Assembly: GCF_002234615.1 (NCBI RefSeq)
Contig: NZ_NMQW01000034.1
Location: 1 to 64,000, forward strand
From: Paenibacillus rigui
GTDB taxonomy: Bacteria > Bacillota > Bacilli > Paenibacillales > NBRC-103111
Direction of reading: 5' to 3'
DNA: 64,000 nucleotides
Positions 25,348 through 33,178 of the stretch are shown one piece after another (positions within the stretch are counted from its first letter, which is position 1; each line of letters opens with the position of its first letter). A program made the position numbers and the translations under genes. Under the pieces are notes generated by a model. The model had not been told where the DNA came from, ran no database searches, and saw nothing but the letters and a program-made list of their open reading frames with translations.

Positions 25348-25504
25348 GATAGCCCTCCGTATGTCTTGCGTGATTATAAAATGCACCAGGCTACAACCAC
25401 TCATATCTACATGGTAACAGTATTGCGAAGCGACCACAAGGGTATCCCGCAAAAGAAAAATAGGACATAAACTGACATTTTTCTCCCCAAAACGAATGTG
25501 TGTT

Positions 25505-25513
25505 TGCTATAAT
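25505..25513 (+). promoter_or_regulatory. extended -10 promoter of the GGDEF gene
   Basis: TGCTATAAT is an extended -10 (TG-N-TATAAT) about 40 bp before the start codon. The -35 region is poor, as expected for this promoter type. Confidence 0.5.
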
Positions 25514-25550
25514 GTACATATCTTTTAGCTAACGATGGAGGCAATAACTA

Positions 25551-26699
25551 TTGATGAATGTTTTGAACTGGTCTGATTTATGGCTAGGCACCTTAGGGGC
25601 CGTCATTTCTTACACGGTGATCCTGACGATTATATTTTTGACGCTGGTCACCTCCTTCCGGCTGCTCATAAGCAGACGAAAGATTGGATACTTCTCCATT
25701 ATGATTTCTTTGCTGATTTTGATCGTGCAGTACTTCCAGCTCATTCAATTTCAGCTCACCCAAACGGAGGGCTCTATAGCCAATTTTATCGCACTCCTGT
25801 TAAAGGTCATTTCCTTTATTTTTGTAAATATCGGGGTATACCAGTTATACAATGCCACCAAGCTAAAAGACACCATCGTAGTTATACTGGTCATCGTTAT
25901 GACCGCATTCGTATCCCTGACTTATTGGTATATGCCGGACTGGATCCAAGGCAGCGCAGAGCAGATTCAGCTGATGCAGCCTCTCGGAATGGAATTATAT
26001 CTGTTCCTGCTGATTTTCGTCAGCTTCTTGCTTTTGAATCCCCGCATTGGGCAAAATGGCAAGTATCAGCTGATGCTGACCTTTTACTTCTGTTCCCATA
26101 TGATCCATATGACCAACTTGTATTTGTTTAATAACCAGCAGGCTATCCTGAGAAAGTTTGAGCAGCTCATTCCTATAGCCTTCCATGTCGTACTCTTTTT
26201 GTTTATCTTCGAGCGGGTCATCGAGATCATGCAAGCCATTTACAACTCCTCCATTACGGACGGATTGACCAAGCTGTACAACCGTAAATACTTTTATAAT
26301 CGTGTAAACCAGCATGTAGCGCAGAAAATTGCCGTAACCGTTATCTTCAGTGACATCGATAACTTCAAGAAGTTAAACGACACGAAAGGGCATCATATGG
26401 GCGACCTTGTCTTGAAGCAGGTGGCTCAAATTGTGAAGGAGGAAGCGGAGCATATCGGTATCTGCGGCCGTTACGGCGGAGAAGAGATGGTTGTGCTTGT
26501 AACGGATACGGAAGTGGATGCAAGCGAGCTTGCTGAACGCATTCGAGCGCGTGTGGAGGCGGAGACCATCGTCACAGTCAGTATGGGGTACAGCTATTTC
26601 CGGAAAAATATATCCGCGGAAGAGCTGATTAAACAGGCGGATGAAGCGATGTATAAAGCCAAAACAAGCGGCAAAAACAAAGTCGTCGCCTACGGGTAA
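25551..26699 (+). CDS. membrane diguanylate cyclase (GGDEF)
   Basis: 382 residues. Residues 1-215 form seven or eight transmembrane segments of a 7TM-like sensor. A GGDEF domain follows, with LTKLYNRKYFYNRV, VIFSDIDNFKKLND and active loop RYGGEEMVVLV, a GGEEM variant compatible with activity. It makes c-di-GMP from two GTP. No inhibitory RxxD site is obvious. The TTG at 25551 suits the GGAGG spacing; ATG at 25554 is the alternative. The HD-GYP protein at 41.1 kb could degrade the product. Confidence 0.92.
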   Translation: MMNVLNWSDLWLGTLGAVISYTVILTIIFLTLVTSFRLLISRRKIGYFSIMISLLILIVQYFQLIQFQLTQTEGSIANFIALLLKVISFIFVNIGVYQLYNATKLKDTIVVILVIVMTAFVSLTYWYMPDWIQGSAEQIQLMQPLGMELYLFLLIFVSFLLLNPRIGQNGKYQLMLTFYFCSHMIHMTNLYLFNNQQAILRKFEQLIPIAFHVVLFLFIFERVIEIMQAIYNSSITDGLTKLYNRKYFYNRVNQHVAQKIAVTVIFSDIDNFKKLNDTKGHHMGDLVLKQVAQIVKEEAEHIGICGRYGGEEMVVLVTDTEVDASELAERIRARVEAETIVTVSMGYSYFRKNISAEELIKQADEAMYKAKTSGKNKVVAYG

Positions 26700-26752
26700 A
26701 GCATTCAAATGTTCATACATAACATCACATAGCGAAATGAGGATTTAACCTT

Positions 26753-27676
26753 ATGAACCAACCCAAAATGGTCGTCATCGGAAGCTTGAATATGGATCTG
26801 GTCGTTACTGCCGATCGGATGCCGCGTATCGGAGAAACGATCGAAGGATCCAACATCCACTACATCCCGGGCGGAAAAGGAGCCAACCAGGCTGTCGGCT
26901 GCGCAAGACTCGGCGCGGAAGTCACGATGATCGGCTCTGTCGGTCAAGACGCGTTCGGCCAGCAAATCCTGTCACAGCTGACGAATTACGGGATTGTTAC
27001 AGAACGGATCGTCCAGCTGGAGGGTATCCCTACGGGCACAGCTACGATTCTGCACACCGCTCAGGACAATTGTATCGTTATTGTGCCTGGAGCTAATGGG
27101 AAAACAACCGAAGCTTCAGTAACCTCCAACCGTGAGGTCATTCAACATGCCGACATTATGCTGGTGCAGTTGGAAATTCCTATGGCAACCGTGCTTGAGG
27201 CGCTGCGCACTGCCCGGTCCCACGGGGTGAAAACCGTTCTTAATCCCGCCCCGGCCAAGCCCTTAACCGATGAATTGTTAAGCCTTGTCGATATTCTTAC
27301 GCCGAACGAAACGGAATTTGAAGCCCTGAGCGGAAAGTCTTACCCTTCGGAGGAAGAACTGCTGGAAGGCATGAAGGCTTGGGAGAACAAATACCGCCAA
27401 ACCCTGATTATCACCCGCGGGGAGAAAGGCAGCTCCTACATTCATAACGGAGAACTGCGAACCGCCGCTGCGCCTTCCGTTCAAGTGGTTGACACGACAG
27501 GCGCGGGCGACTGCTTTAATGCCGCTTTGGCCTACAGCCTCGCTGCAGGGGGTACTTTGAATGACGCCGTCACTTTTGCCATTCGAGCCGCATCACTCTC
27601 CGTAACCAAATTCGGTGCACAGGAAGGCATGCCGACCTACGAAGAAGTGATCCGCAGCAGCCTTACTCAATCTTAA
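26753..27676 (+). CDS. rbsK: ribokinase
   Basis: A 307-residue PfkB-family kinase phosphorylating ribose to ribose 5-phosphate. It opens with VVIGSLNMDLVVTADRMPR, has PGGKGANQAVGCARLGA, and the catalytic anion hole DTTGAGDCFNAALA. No rbsDACB transport genes adjoin, so it may serve nucleoside salvage. It ends 14 bp inside the convergent small XRE gene. Confidence 0.93.
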   Translation: MNQPKMVVIGSLNMDLVVTADRMPRIGETIEGSNIHYIPGGKGANQAVGCARLGAEVTMIGSVGQDAFGQQILSQLTNYGIVTERIVQLEGIPTGTATILHTAQDNCIVIVPGANGKTTEASVTSNREVIQHADIMLVQLEIPMATVLEALRTARSHGVKTVLNPAPAKPLTDELLSLVDILTPNETEFEALSGKSYPSEEELLEGMKAWENKYRQTLIITRGEKGSSYIHNGELRTAAAPSVQVVDTTGAGDCFNAALAYSLAAGGTLNDAVTFAIRAASLSVTKFGAQEGMPTYEEVIRSSLTQS

Positions 27677-27869
27677 ATAAAGCATCCACCGGTTGGTCCA
27701 GCAGGTCGCTTAGTTTCTTGGCGGTTGCGGGACCAACGCTTTTTACGGAACGCTCCAGTAAACTGATATAAGATGAACTGAGGCCGGATCGAACGGCTAG
27801 CTCCCTCTGGGATAACCCCTTTATGATTCTTGCTTTAGTAAATGCTGCAGACTTCGTCCTTATTTTCAT
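27663..27869 (-). CDS. small XRE-family HTH regulator
   Basis: 68 residues, essentially one helix-turn-helix domain: ARIIKGLSQRELAVRSGLSS and SYISLLERSVKSVGPATAKK. Size and form match phage-like or ImmR-like repressors. Two copies of TTCACTATWGTA, 22 bp apart (27918-27951), lie next to its TATAAT (complement of 27904-27909), consistent with autoregulation. It is divergent from a second XRE gene. Confidence 0.85.
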   Translation of the reverse strand: MKIRTKSAAFTKARIIKGLSQRELAVRSGLSSSYISLLERSVKSVGPATAKKLSDLLDQPVDALFKIE

Positions 27870-27917
27870 TGTTGAGATCCCCTTTCATTTTCCGTTAATT
27901 ACCATTATACCATATTG

Positions 27918-27951
27918 TTCACTATAGTAATATATTATTTTCACTATTGTA
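27918..27951 (-). promoter_or_regulatory. direct repeats at the promoter of the small XRE gene
   Basis: TTCACTATAGTA (27918-27929) and TTCACTATTGTA (27940-27951) are spaced two helical turns apart, beside a minus-strand TATAAT. They are likely operators for the regulator itself. Confidence 0.5.
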
Positions 27952-28011
27952 TACATCATTAACCCGCAAACTCATCTTACCTCTCTAACCCTCGGCATTG
28001 AATTTACAATT

Positions 28012-28049
28012 GTTTACTGTTATGATAAGTTTGTTAACTTTAGTTTACT
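28012..28049 (+). promoter_or_regulatory. three GTTWACT heptamers upstream of the second XRE gene
   Basis: GTTTACT at 28012 and 28043 and GTTAACT at 28033, all in the same orientation within the leader of the plus-strand regulator. They are candidate binding sites for it. Confidence 0.45.
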
Positions 28050-28074
28050 TTTTGGACAATGCGGGTGTGAAATT

Positions 28075-28470
28075 ATGAATTTCTACGATCAATTGCGGGA
28101 TATGCGCAAGCTGAAGGGCTTCACCATACGCGAATTAGCCGACCGTTCCGGGGTATCCGCAGCCTACATCTCACAGCTGGAGAACGGCAATCGGGGTGTT
28201 CCTTCGCCTGACGTACTTATGAAATTATCCGAAGGACTCAACACGCCTTATCCGGATTTGATGCAGCTTGCCGGTTACATGGAAAAACCGTCAGACTCCG
28301 ACGCACGGCCAGGCAGCTATGCTTATACGAAAGCCCCTATTAATCTGCGCAGATTTCTTAGGGAGAATGATTTCATATTCGATGGCATGGAGCTGACAGA
28401 GCAGGACAAGGAATGGATTGAACGCATGTTGACCGCCTTGTTCTGGAAGCAAAAGCACGAATCGGAGTAA
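28075..28470 (+). CDS. XRE-family HTH regulator
   Basis: 131 residues. The N-terminal HTH (MRKLKGFTIRELADRSGVSA, AYISQLENGNRGVPS) is followed by a linker and a C-terminal helical part (LTEQDKEWIERMLTALFW) that may dimerise. This layout is typical of repressors for stress or element maintenance; target genes are unknown. Heptamer repeats in its leader suggest autoregulation. A terminator follows. Confidence 0.88.
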   Translation: MNFYDQLRDMRKLKGFTIRELADRSGVSAAYISQLENGNRGVPSPDVLMKLSEGLNTPYPDLMQLAGYMEKPSDSDARPGSYAYTKAPINLRRFLRENDFIFDGMELTEQDKEWIERMLTALFWKQKHESE

Positions 28471-28521
28471 CAGATGGCATGCGTTTGTCCTCCTGATAGA
28501 CAAAGTCTAGGAAAACCAAAA

Positions 28522-28557
28522 AAAGCCCGCCTCCTCTATTTGAGGAAAGCGGGCTTT
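28522..28557. terminator. bidirectional terminator between the XRE gene and queC
   Basis: AAAGCCCGC pairs with GCGGGCTTT, with an inner CCTC/GAGG stem and A/T runs outside. Confidence 0.88.
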
Positions 28558-28561
28558 CGCC

Positions 28562-29287
28562 TTATTTGTAAGCAATCGGGTCTTGGCTGCCGGCTTCGGC
28601 AAATCCCTTCAGACGCAAACGGCAGCTGTCGCACACACCGCACGCTTCCTCCTGGCCGTTATAGCACGAGGTTGTCAAGTGATACGGAACATTCAGCTTC
28701 ATGCCCTCGCGGATAATTTCCGCTTTGGTCCATTCGCTTAATGGAGTTGCAATCCGGATCGGCCCGCCTTCCACGCCTACGCGTGTTGCAAGAGCCATCA
28801 CCTCTTCGACCTTGCGGATAAACTCCGGCCGGCAATCTGGGTAGCCGCTGTAGTCCAACGCGTTGACACCAATATAAATGACCTCAGCCTCCGTCACCTC
28901 AGCATAGGACGTCGCGATGGATAAGAACAGCAAATTTCTTCCGGGCACATAAGTAATCGGCACCTCCGATTCCTGGGCCCCGTCGGCTGACGAAGCTTGT
29001 TCCGGTTTCGGTTTTGTCATATCGGGCACTTCCAGCGATTCATCGGTCAACGCACTGCCGCCGAATTCTTTTAGAAATCCGAGCTGAATTACTTTATGCC
29101 GGTCCGCTACTCCATAATGCGCTGCAACCTGGCGTGCATTCTCCAGCTCGATTTTATGTCTTTGGCCGTAGTCGAAAGTAATCGGATACAGCTCATAGCC
29201 CTCGGCCTGGGCGATCCCCATACAGGTGGTGCTGTCCAAGCCTCCGCTTAAAATAATAACTGCTTTCTTCCCCTGGTTCGTAGTCAT
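28562..29287 (-). CDS. queC: 7-cyano-7-deazaguanine (preQ0) synthase
   Basis: Converts 7-carboxy-7-deazaguanine to preQ0 with ATP and ammonia. The 241-residue protein has the PP-loop VIILSGGLDSTTCMG, VPGRNLLFLSIA, and zinc ligands in TTSCYNGQEEACGVCDSCRL. Residues about 90-110 form a Lys/Glu/Ser-rich insertion before the VPGRN motif. The ATG at 29287 follows GGTGGAG. Last gene of the queDEC operon. Confidence 0.96.
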   Translation of the reverse strand: MTTNQGKKAVIILSGGLDSTTCMGIAQAEGYELYPITFDYGQRHKIELENARQVAAHYGVADRHKVIQLGFLKEFGGSALTDESLEVPDMTKPKPEQASSADGAQESEVPITYVPGRNLLFLSIATSYAEVTEAEVIYIGVNALDYSGYPDCRPEFIRKVEEVMALATRVGVEGGPIRIATPLSEWTKAEIIREGMKLNVPYHLTTSCYNGQEEACGVCDSCRLRLKGFAEAGSQDPIAYK

Positions 29288-29363
29288 GTCTTGCTCCACC
29301 TTTTTTTCAAATAGATATGTCAAAACGCCGGGGTCGCTTCCTCCTCCCGACGTTGCTTGCTAC

Positions 29364-30044
29364 TTACACCCCGCGTGCCGCAGGGTTCCAAATGATTTTA
29401 TGCAGCTGCATATTCAGCTTCACCTGAGAGAGACCGTGCTCAAGCATGAGCTCGACAAGACGGGCCGGAGGCATCGTTTCCCAAACCGGGCTAAATAAAG
29501 GCAGCGCCTTTGTCGGTACCTGCTCCAGCAGCCTTCTGGCTTCGTGAAAGTCCTCGAGACTGCCAATGACAAACTTCAGCTCATCCTGTCCCCGAAGCTT
29601 ACCGAAATTACTGAGCAGCATCTTGTCCGACTCTCCCGAATCCGGAAGCTTGTAATCCATCACGTAACGCACCTTCGGCGAATGAATTCGCTCCAGGAAC
29701 AGGGTCAGATCAATGGCGCCATTCGTTTCGACATGAATGTCCGTCAATCTGTCGATACCCAGGAGAGCTTCAATCAGCGCAGCGGATTTGTCTCCGTATA
29801 ACAGCGGTTCACCGCCCGTTAAACAAACATGCGTCGAGCGGAAGCCCTTCACTTGCTCAACAATCTCACCCATGGTCATAACAAATTCCGCCTCTTCCGG
29901 CGGATAGCTATATTTCGTATCGCACCAGGTGCAGCGAAGATTACAGCCGAACAAGCGGACGAACACCGTAGGAAAACCGGCTCGTGTCCCTTCTCCCTCA
30001 ACGGTTTCGAAAATTTCGACCATAGGCAGCTTTACCGTATTCAA
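29364..30044 (-). CDS. queE: 7-carboxy-7-deazaguanine synthase
   Basis: Radical SAM enzyme turning 6-carboxytetrahydropterin into 7-carboxy-7-deazaguanine. The 4Fe-4S cluster cysteines are in FGCNLRCTWCDTKYS, and GGEPLL follows. It starts with TTG at 30044, overlapping the queD stop by four bases with GGGGGATG upstream; translational coupling is likely. Length (226) is normal. Confidence 0.95.
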   Translation of the reverse strand: MNTVKLPMVEIFETVEGEGTRAGFPTVFVRLFGCNLRCTWCDTKYSYPPEEAEFVMTMGEIVEQVKGFRSTHVCLTGGEPLLYGDKSAALIEALLGIDRLTDIHVETNGAIDLTLFLERIHSPKVRYVMDYKLPDSGESDKMLLSNFGKLRGQDELKFVIGSLEDFHEARRLLEQVPTKALPLFSPVWETMPPARLVELMLEHGLSQVKLNMQLHKIIWNPAARGV

Positions 30045-30517
30045 TTGGAGTCATCCCCCATCATGGATGCCGTCACAGCTGCGAAGCTTGTAGGTGTCTC
30101 CCATAGGCGAACTTCCTCCAAGCGAACACGGGGCGTCAGCCCCTCCTCTTTCAGGGCGCTGCTGAGCTGTTCATACATCCAAACTACCATATTCTCCGCA
30201 GTCGTATTCATCAGAGGCAGCGCATCATTCAAATACCGGTGATCCAGCCGATCGAGAATCCGCTCCTTGGCGATTCTTTTGATATCTGCAAAATCAATCG
30301 TGATACCACGATGATCGACCTTTCCTCTCATGAAAACCTGCAATTTATACGTATGCCCGTGCAAGCTTTTGCATTTGCCGTCATAGCAATGAAGGTGATG
30401 AGCGCTATCAAATGTAAATTCCTTGGAGACAAGAACTTCTTTATCGTGATATTTGAGCTGCTCTTCTTGAATTTCCACTCCAAGCCGCTGCACTTTGACA
30501 GGGATTTCGTATTCCAT
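30041..30517 (-). CDS. queD: 6-carboxy-5,6,7,8-tetrahydropterin synthase
   Basis: Makes 6-carboxytetrahydropterin from dihydroneopterin triphosphate. The 158-residue protein has zinc ligands in FDSAHHLHCYDGKCKSLHGH and the conserved glutamate near the end in LWETPTSF. It has an N-terminal extension of about 30 residues before the core. First gene of queDEC; no queF or folE in the window, so the pathway end (queuosine or preQ0-DNA) cannot be told. Confidence 0.95.
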   Translation of the reverse strand: MEYEIPVKVQRLGVEIQEEQLKYHDKEVLVSKEFTFDSAHHLHCYDGKCKSLHGHTYKLQVFMRGKVDHRGITIDFADIKRIAKERILDRLDHRYLNDALPLMNTTAENMVVWMYEQLSSALKEEGLTPRVRLEEVRLWETPTSFAAVTASMMGDDSN

Positions 30518-30555
30518 CGTTGTTTCATCCTTTCCCCACAAAAAAACCAACCCTA

Positions 30556-30584
30556 ATTATAGCACGCACCTCTCACACCTACAA
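30556..30584 (-). promoter_or_regulatory. promoter of queDEC
   Basis: TTGTAG (complement of 30579-30584), a 17-bp spacer and a perfect TATAAT (complement of 30556-30561), about 40 bp before the queD start. No preQ1 riboswitch fits in this short leader. Confidence 0.65.
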
Positions 30585-30607
30585 TAAGAAGCACCAATGG
30601 GGAGAGT

Positions 30608-30688
30608 AGAAAAAAATGCAAAACGCTCCCTTTCGCTATTCTTATTGCCAGCTATATTGCAGCCGACATAGAGATAAGCGAAGGGAGC
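30608..30688 (-). terminator. terminator of the three-repeat protein gene
   Basis: GCTCCCTTCGCT pairs with AGCGAAAGGGAGC (one bulge) around a loop of about 40 bases containing a small inner stem, followed on the minus strand by GTTTTGCATTTTTTT. Confidence 0.65.
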
Positions 30689-30705
30689 CTGATGGAAGCT
30701 CTTAA

Positions 30706-31824
30706 TTAATGAATCGTGTCCGACTCGAAAAACAACTCCTCAAAGGGCTGATTCCGGAATAGCATTGTGACGTTAAACGACTCGTACTCTTTTTCCTTAT
30801 CCAGTTCTTCCATTAAAAGGGTTGCTATATATTCACGGTCATCCGAATTTCCCGGCTCGCGAAAATCAATGAATCCGGTAATTTGACGTTCGCTAATATC
30901 GACTGTAGCCGTTCCGATGGGAAGTCCCCCATAAGAAGACTGATAAATTTCATACGTAAGCATCTCTCCGTCATCCCTTGCCAGAACTACCGTATAGTCG
31001 TCACGGATAAATGGTTGACCCTCGTCTTCCTCAAACAATAATGCATCATCTTCATCTAAAAGATCGCCATGCGTGAGCTCAATCGTCTCGATAATCTCAT
31101 GATCCCACTCCATATGAATGACGAAGGCATCAATCTCATCCTTATCGAAATCACTGACCAGCAGGTCAGCCACCTCTTCCAGCTCTTCCTCGTCCGGTTC
31201 CAGCAGCCAGGTGACCGTGCCGCTTACCTCCCGATCCTCGATATACAGCTCCGCCTCGGCTAGCAGCTCCATCATTTCGTCATAAATATGATACTCGACG
31301 GTATTGCGTGTTTCTGCTACGATGACAAGCTCATGGCGGTTCGCTCGGCCGACTCCGGAGAATGGCGCGTCCTCTTCGCTAAGAAGCACGTCATCTGTCT
31401 CAATCGGCTCCCCCTCAAGGTGTATCATCCTATATTCGCCGTACTCCGCGGGCTTCTCGTCTTCAAGGCGATCGCTGTCCGACCCGTCATAATCGTAGTC
31501 GTAATCCTCCTCTACATCCTCATAGGAGGCATCCCACGTATCCGTAGCTATAATATGATCGTACTCACTGTAGGTTACAAGAACATCGCATGTTTCGATG
31601 CTCATAGCATCAATCAGCGATTGAACGTACAGCTGCAGTTCGCTGGTTACACGCTGTTTCGCATTCGGGGGTAAGGTCGTTTGCTCCAATTGGATGGCCC
31701 CGGAAATGCGGTCCGTCTCACGGTAAACCAAAGTCATGGTGCCGATAAACCGATTGTTCCACAAAATATCGTTTACTTCGCCGCCTGCCGTTTTCAAATC
31801 CGGTCTAATTACAACCTCCGTCAT
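30706..31824 (-). CDS. acidic protein of three repeated domains, unknown function
   Basis: A 372-residue, strongly acidic cytoplasmic protein. Three modules can be aligned by eye: about residues 5-93, 163-247 and 275-364. Each holds a strand pair, then a conserved turn (RISGAIQLE, EVSGTVTWLLE, QITGFIDFRE), a helix, and an end block (CDVLVTYSEYDHII, IDAFVIHMEWDHEI, ESFNVTMLFRNQPF). The linkers are runs of Asp, Glu and Tyr (EEDYDYDYDGSD around 105-115; LLDEDDALLFEEDEG around 255-269). There are no cysteine clusters or catalytic motifs. I do not recognise the family. It could be a scaffold or a metal-binding or nucleic-acid-mimic protein, but that is speculation. Monocistronic, with its own terminator. 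Confidence 0.75.
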   Translation of the reverse strand: MTEVVIRPDLKTAGGEVNDILWNNRFIGTMTLVYRETDRISGAIQLEQTTLPPNAKQRVTSELQLYVQSLIDAMSIETCDVLVTYSEYDHIIATDTWDASYEDVEEDYDYDYDGSDSDRLEDEKPAEYGEYRMIHLEGEPIETDDVLLSEEDAPFSGVGRANRHELVIVAETRNTVEYHIYDEMMELLAEAELYIEDREVSGTVTWLLEPDEEELEEVADLLVSDFDKDEIDAFVIHMEWDHEIIETIELTHGDLLDEDDALLFEEDEGQPFIRDDYTVVLARDDGEMLTYEIYQSSYGGLPIGTATVDISERQITGFIDFREPGNSDDREYIATLLMEELDKEKEYESFNVTMLFRNQPFEELFFESDTIH

Positions 31825-31963
31825 TGTCTCGCCTCCATTGGTTCCTTCATGGCTGGTGTACCTTTAAAAACCACCTTTACTAGCGTGTCCTAATTAGCCC
31901 AAAATATATGCGCAGGGATAGGAGTCCATACGCACAGCCGGTTTCCTCATACAATAAGAGTAG

Positions 31964-32047
31964 ACCGATGAGAAGAAACAAAATTAAGCATTGGGTTCCT
32001 GCCGAAGCGTAACACTAATCCGAACGCTTACCTCTTGCTTCATCGGT
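31964..32047 (+). promoter_or_regulatory. two nested inverted repeats upstream of the YjcZ-like gene
   Basis: Outer arms ACCGATGA (31964-31971) and TCATCGGT (32040-32047) are perfect. Inner arms TAAGCATTGGGTT (31985-31997) and AATCCGAACGCTTA (32017-32030) pair with a few mismatches. The structure ends 28 bp before the start codon. It may be a leader RNA or a protein site. Confidence 0.45.
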
Positions 32048-32075
32048 AAACTATTAGAATATGGGAGGAATCAGC

Positions 32076-32168
32076 ATGTCTGCAGTTGGAGGTTTGTACA
32101 CTAGCACAGGTGTTATCTTGGTACTGTTCATCCTTTTGGTTATCGTGACTCGCGCGGGCTGGCTGTAA
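32076..32168 (+). CDS. YjcZ-like sporulation peptide
   Basis: 30 residues: MSAVGGLYTSTGVILVLFIL then LVIVTRAGWL. A glycine-containing head and one hydrophobic helix with LVLFILLVIV are the hallmark of the YjcZ family of tiny spore-associated membrane peptides. GGGAGGAATC precedes the ATG. Too short for most gene finders. A structured region lies just upstream. Confidence 0.75.
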   Translation: MSAVGGLYTSTGVILVLFILLVIVTRAGWL

Positions 32169-32275
32169 GCCTGCCATCCGTGAAGGATGAGATAAAGATG
32201 TAGCTACAAAGGCTTCGCCCCCTTGGAACGTTAGCTATTTTAGTCAAGTGAAATGCGAAGCCATAAGTTGAAAAG

Positions 32276-32303
32276 CTTGGATCCATTCCAGAATGGATCC
32301 AAG
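32276..32303. repeat. 28-bp perfect palindrome
   Basis: CTTGGATCCATTC and GAATGGATCCAAG separated by CA. Perfect 13-bp arms with almost no loop favour a protein-binding site or cruciform over a classical terminator; it is followed only by a weak TATAC. Confidence 0.7.
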
Positions 32304-32335
32304 TATACAAACTTAAACATTCCCTTGCATGACAG

Positions 32336-32366
32336 AAGACCGGGGTCCAGTGGACTCCGGTCTTCT
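32336..32366. terminator. terminator between the YjcZ-like and pseudouridine synthase genes
   Basis: GAAGACCGG pairs with CCGGTCTTC, with inner GGTCC/GGACT pairing, followed on the plus strand by TTATTTT. Confidence 0.7.
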
Positions 32367-32395
32367 TATTTTAAGGACGCAAAGCTTCCTTTTCT

Positions 32396-33178
32396 TCACT
32401 CCCTGATGCCGTTTGGTGTATGGATGTCCGTTCCACCGGCATTGGCCTGCTGCAGCTGAAGCAGCTCTGTTTCCGACAGTTCACGGTACTCGCCGGGTGA
32501 CAAGTGCTCATCCAGGAGAAGCGTCCCCATGGAAATCCGTTTCAGAAATACAACCCGCTTCCCTACGGCTTGAAACATACGTTTTACTTGATGAAACTTC
32601 CCTTCCATGATCGTTAACTCGATCTTGGAAACCTGCCCCGTATGGGGATTCCCGGTTGCAAGAATGTTAAGCCGGGCAGGCATGGTTACATACCCGTCAT
32701 CCAAGGCAACTCCCCGCGCAAAAGCTTCAGCATCCTCCTCGGTAACGGCGCCCTCAACCTCGGCAAAATACGTTTTGGGTACATGCTTCCGGGGAGAGAG
32801 CAGATTATGTGCCAGCTTCCCATCATTCGTGAGCAATAAGAGCCCTTCCGTATCCTTATCCAGCCTTCCAACGGGAAACGGCTCGAAATGCGCATGGGAA
32901 GCATCCAGTAAATCAATGACGGTCCGGTCACGCGTGTCCTCCGTCGCCGAGATGACCCCCTGAGGCTTATTCAGCATCAAATAAATAAACTCGCGGTATT
33001 GGACAGCCTCTCCATCTACCGTAATGCGATCCCGCCCGGGGTTGACCTGAACCCCGCTATCCTTAACCAACCGGTCGTTCACCATGACCAGACCTTTTTT
33101 GACAAGCAGCTTGATCTCACTTCTGGAGCCGAACCCGGTATGGGACAGCAGCTTGTCCAAACGCAGCGTTGCTTTCAT
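32396..33178 (-). CDS. 16S/23S rRNA pseudouridine synthase, RsuA family
   Basis: 260 residues: N-terminal S4 domain (LRLDKLLSHTGFGSRSEIKL), catalytic aspartate motif FPVGRLDKDTEGLLLLTNDG, and EGKFHQVKRMFQAVGKRV. It isomerises a uridine in rRNA; by length and motif it resembles RsuA or YtzG rather than RluB, but the target base is inferred. The ATG directly follows the stop of the methyltransferase gene upstream (TAAATG), so the two are one transcript. Confidence 0.92.
   Translation of the reverse strand: MKATLRLDKLLSHTGFGSRSEIKLLVKKGLVMVNDRLVKDSGVQVNPGRDRITVDGEAVQYREFIYLMLNKPQGVISATEDTRDRTVIDLLDASHAHFEPFPVGRLDKDTEGLLLLTNDGKLAHNLLSPRKHVPKTYFAEVEGAVTEEDAEAFARGVALDDGYVTMPARLNILATGNPHTGQVSKIELTIMEGKFHQVKRMFQAVGKRVVFLKRISMGTLLLDEHLSPGEYRELSETELLQLQQANAGGTDIHTPNGIRE

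Noticed and set aside
30518-30700. preQ1 riboswitch before queDEC
   Set aside because: The leader between the promoter and queD is only about 30 nt and lacks the conserved preQ1-I core.
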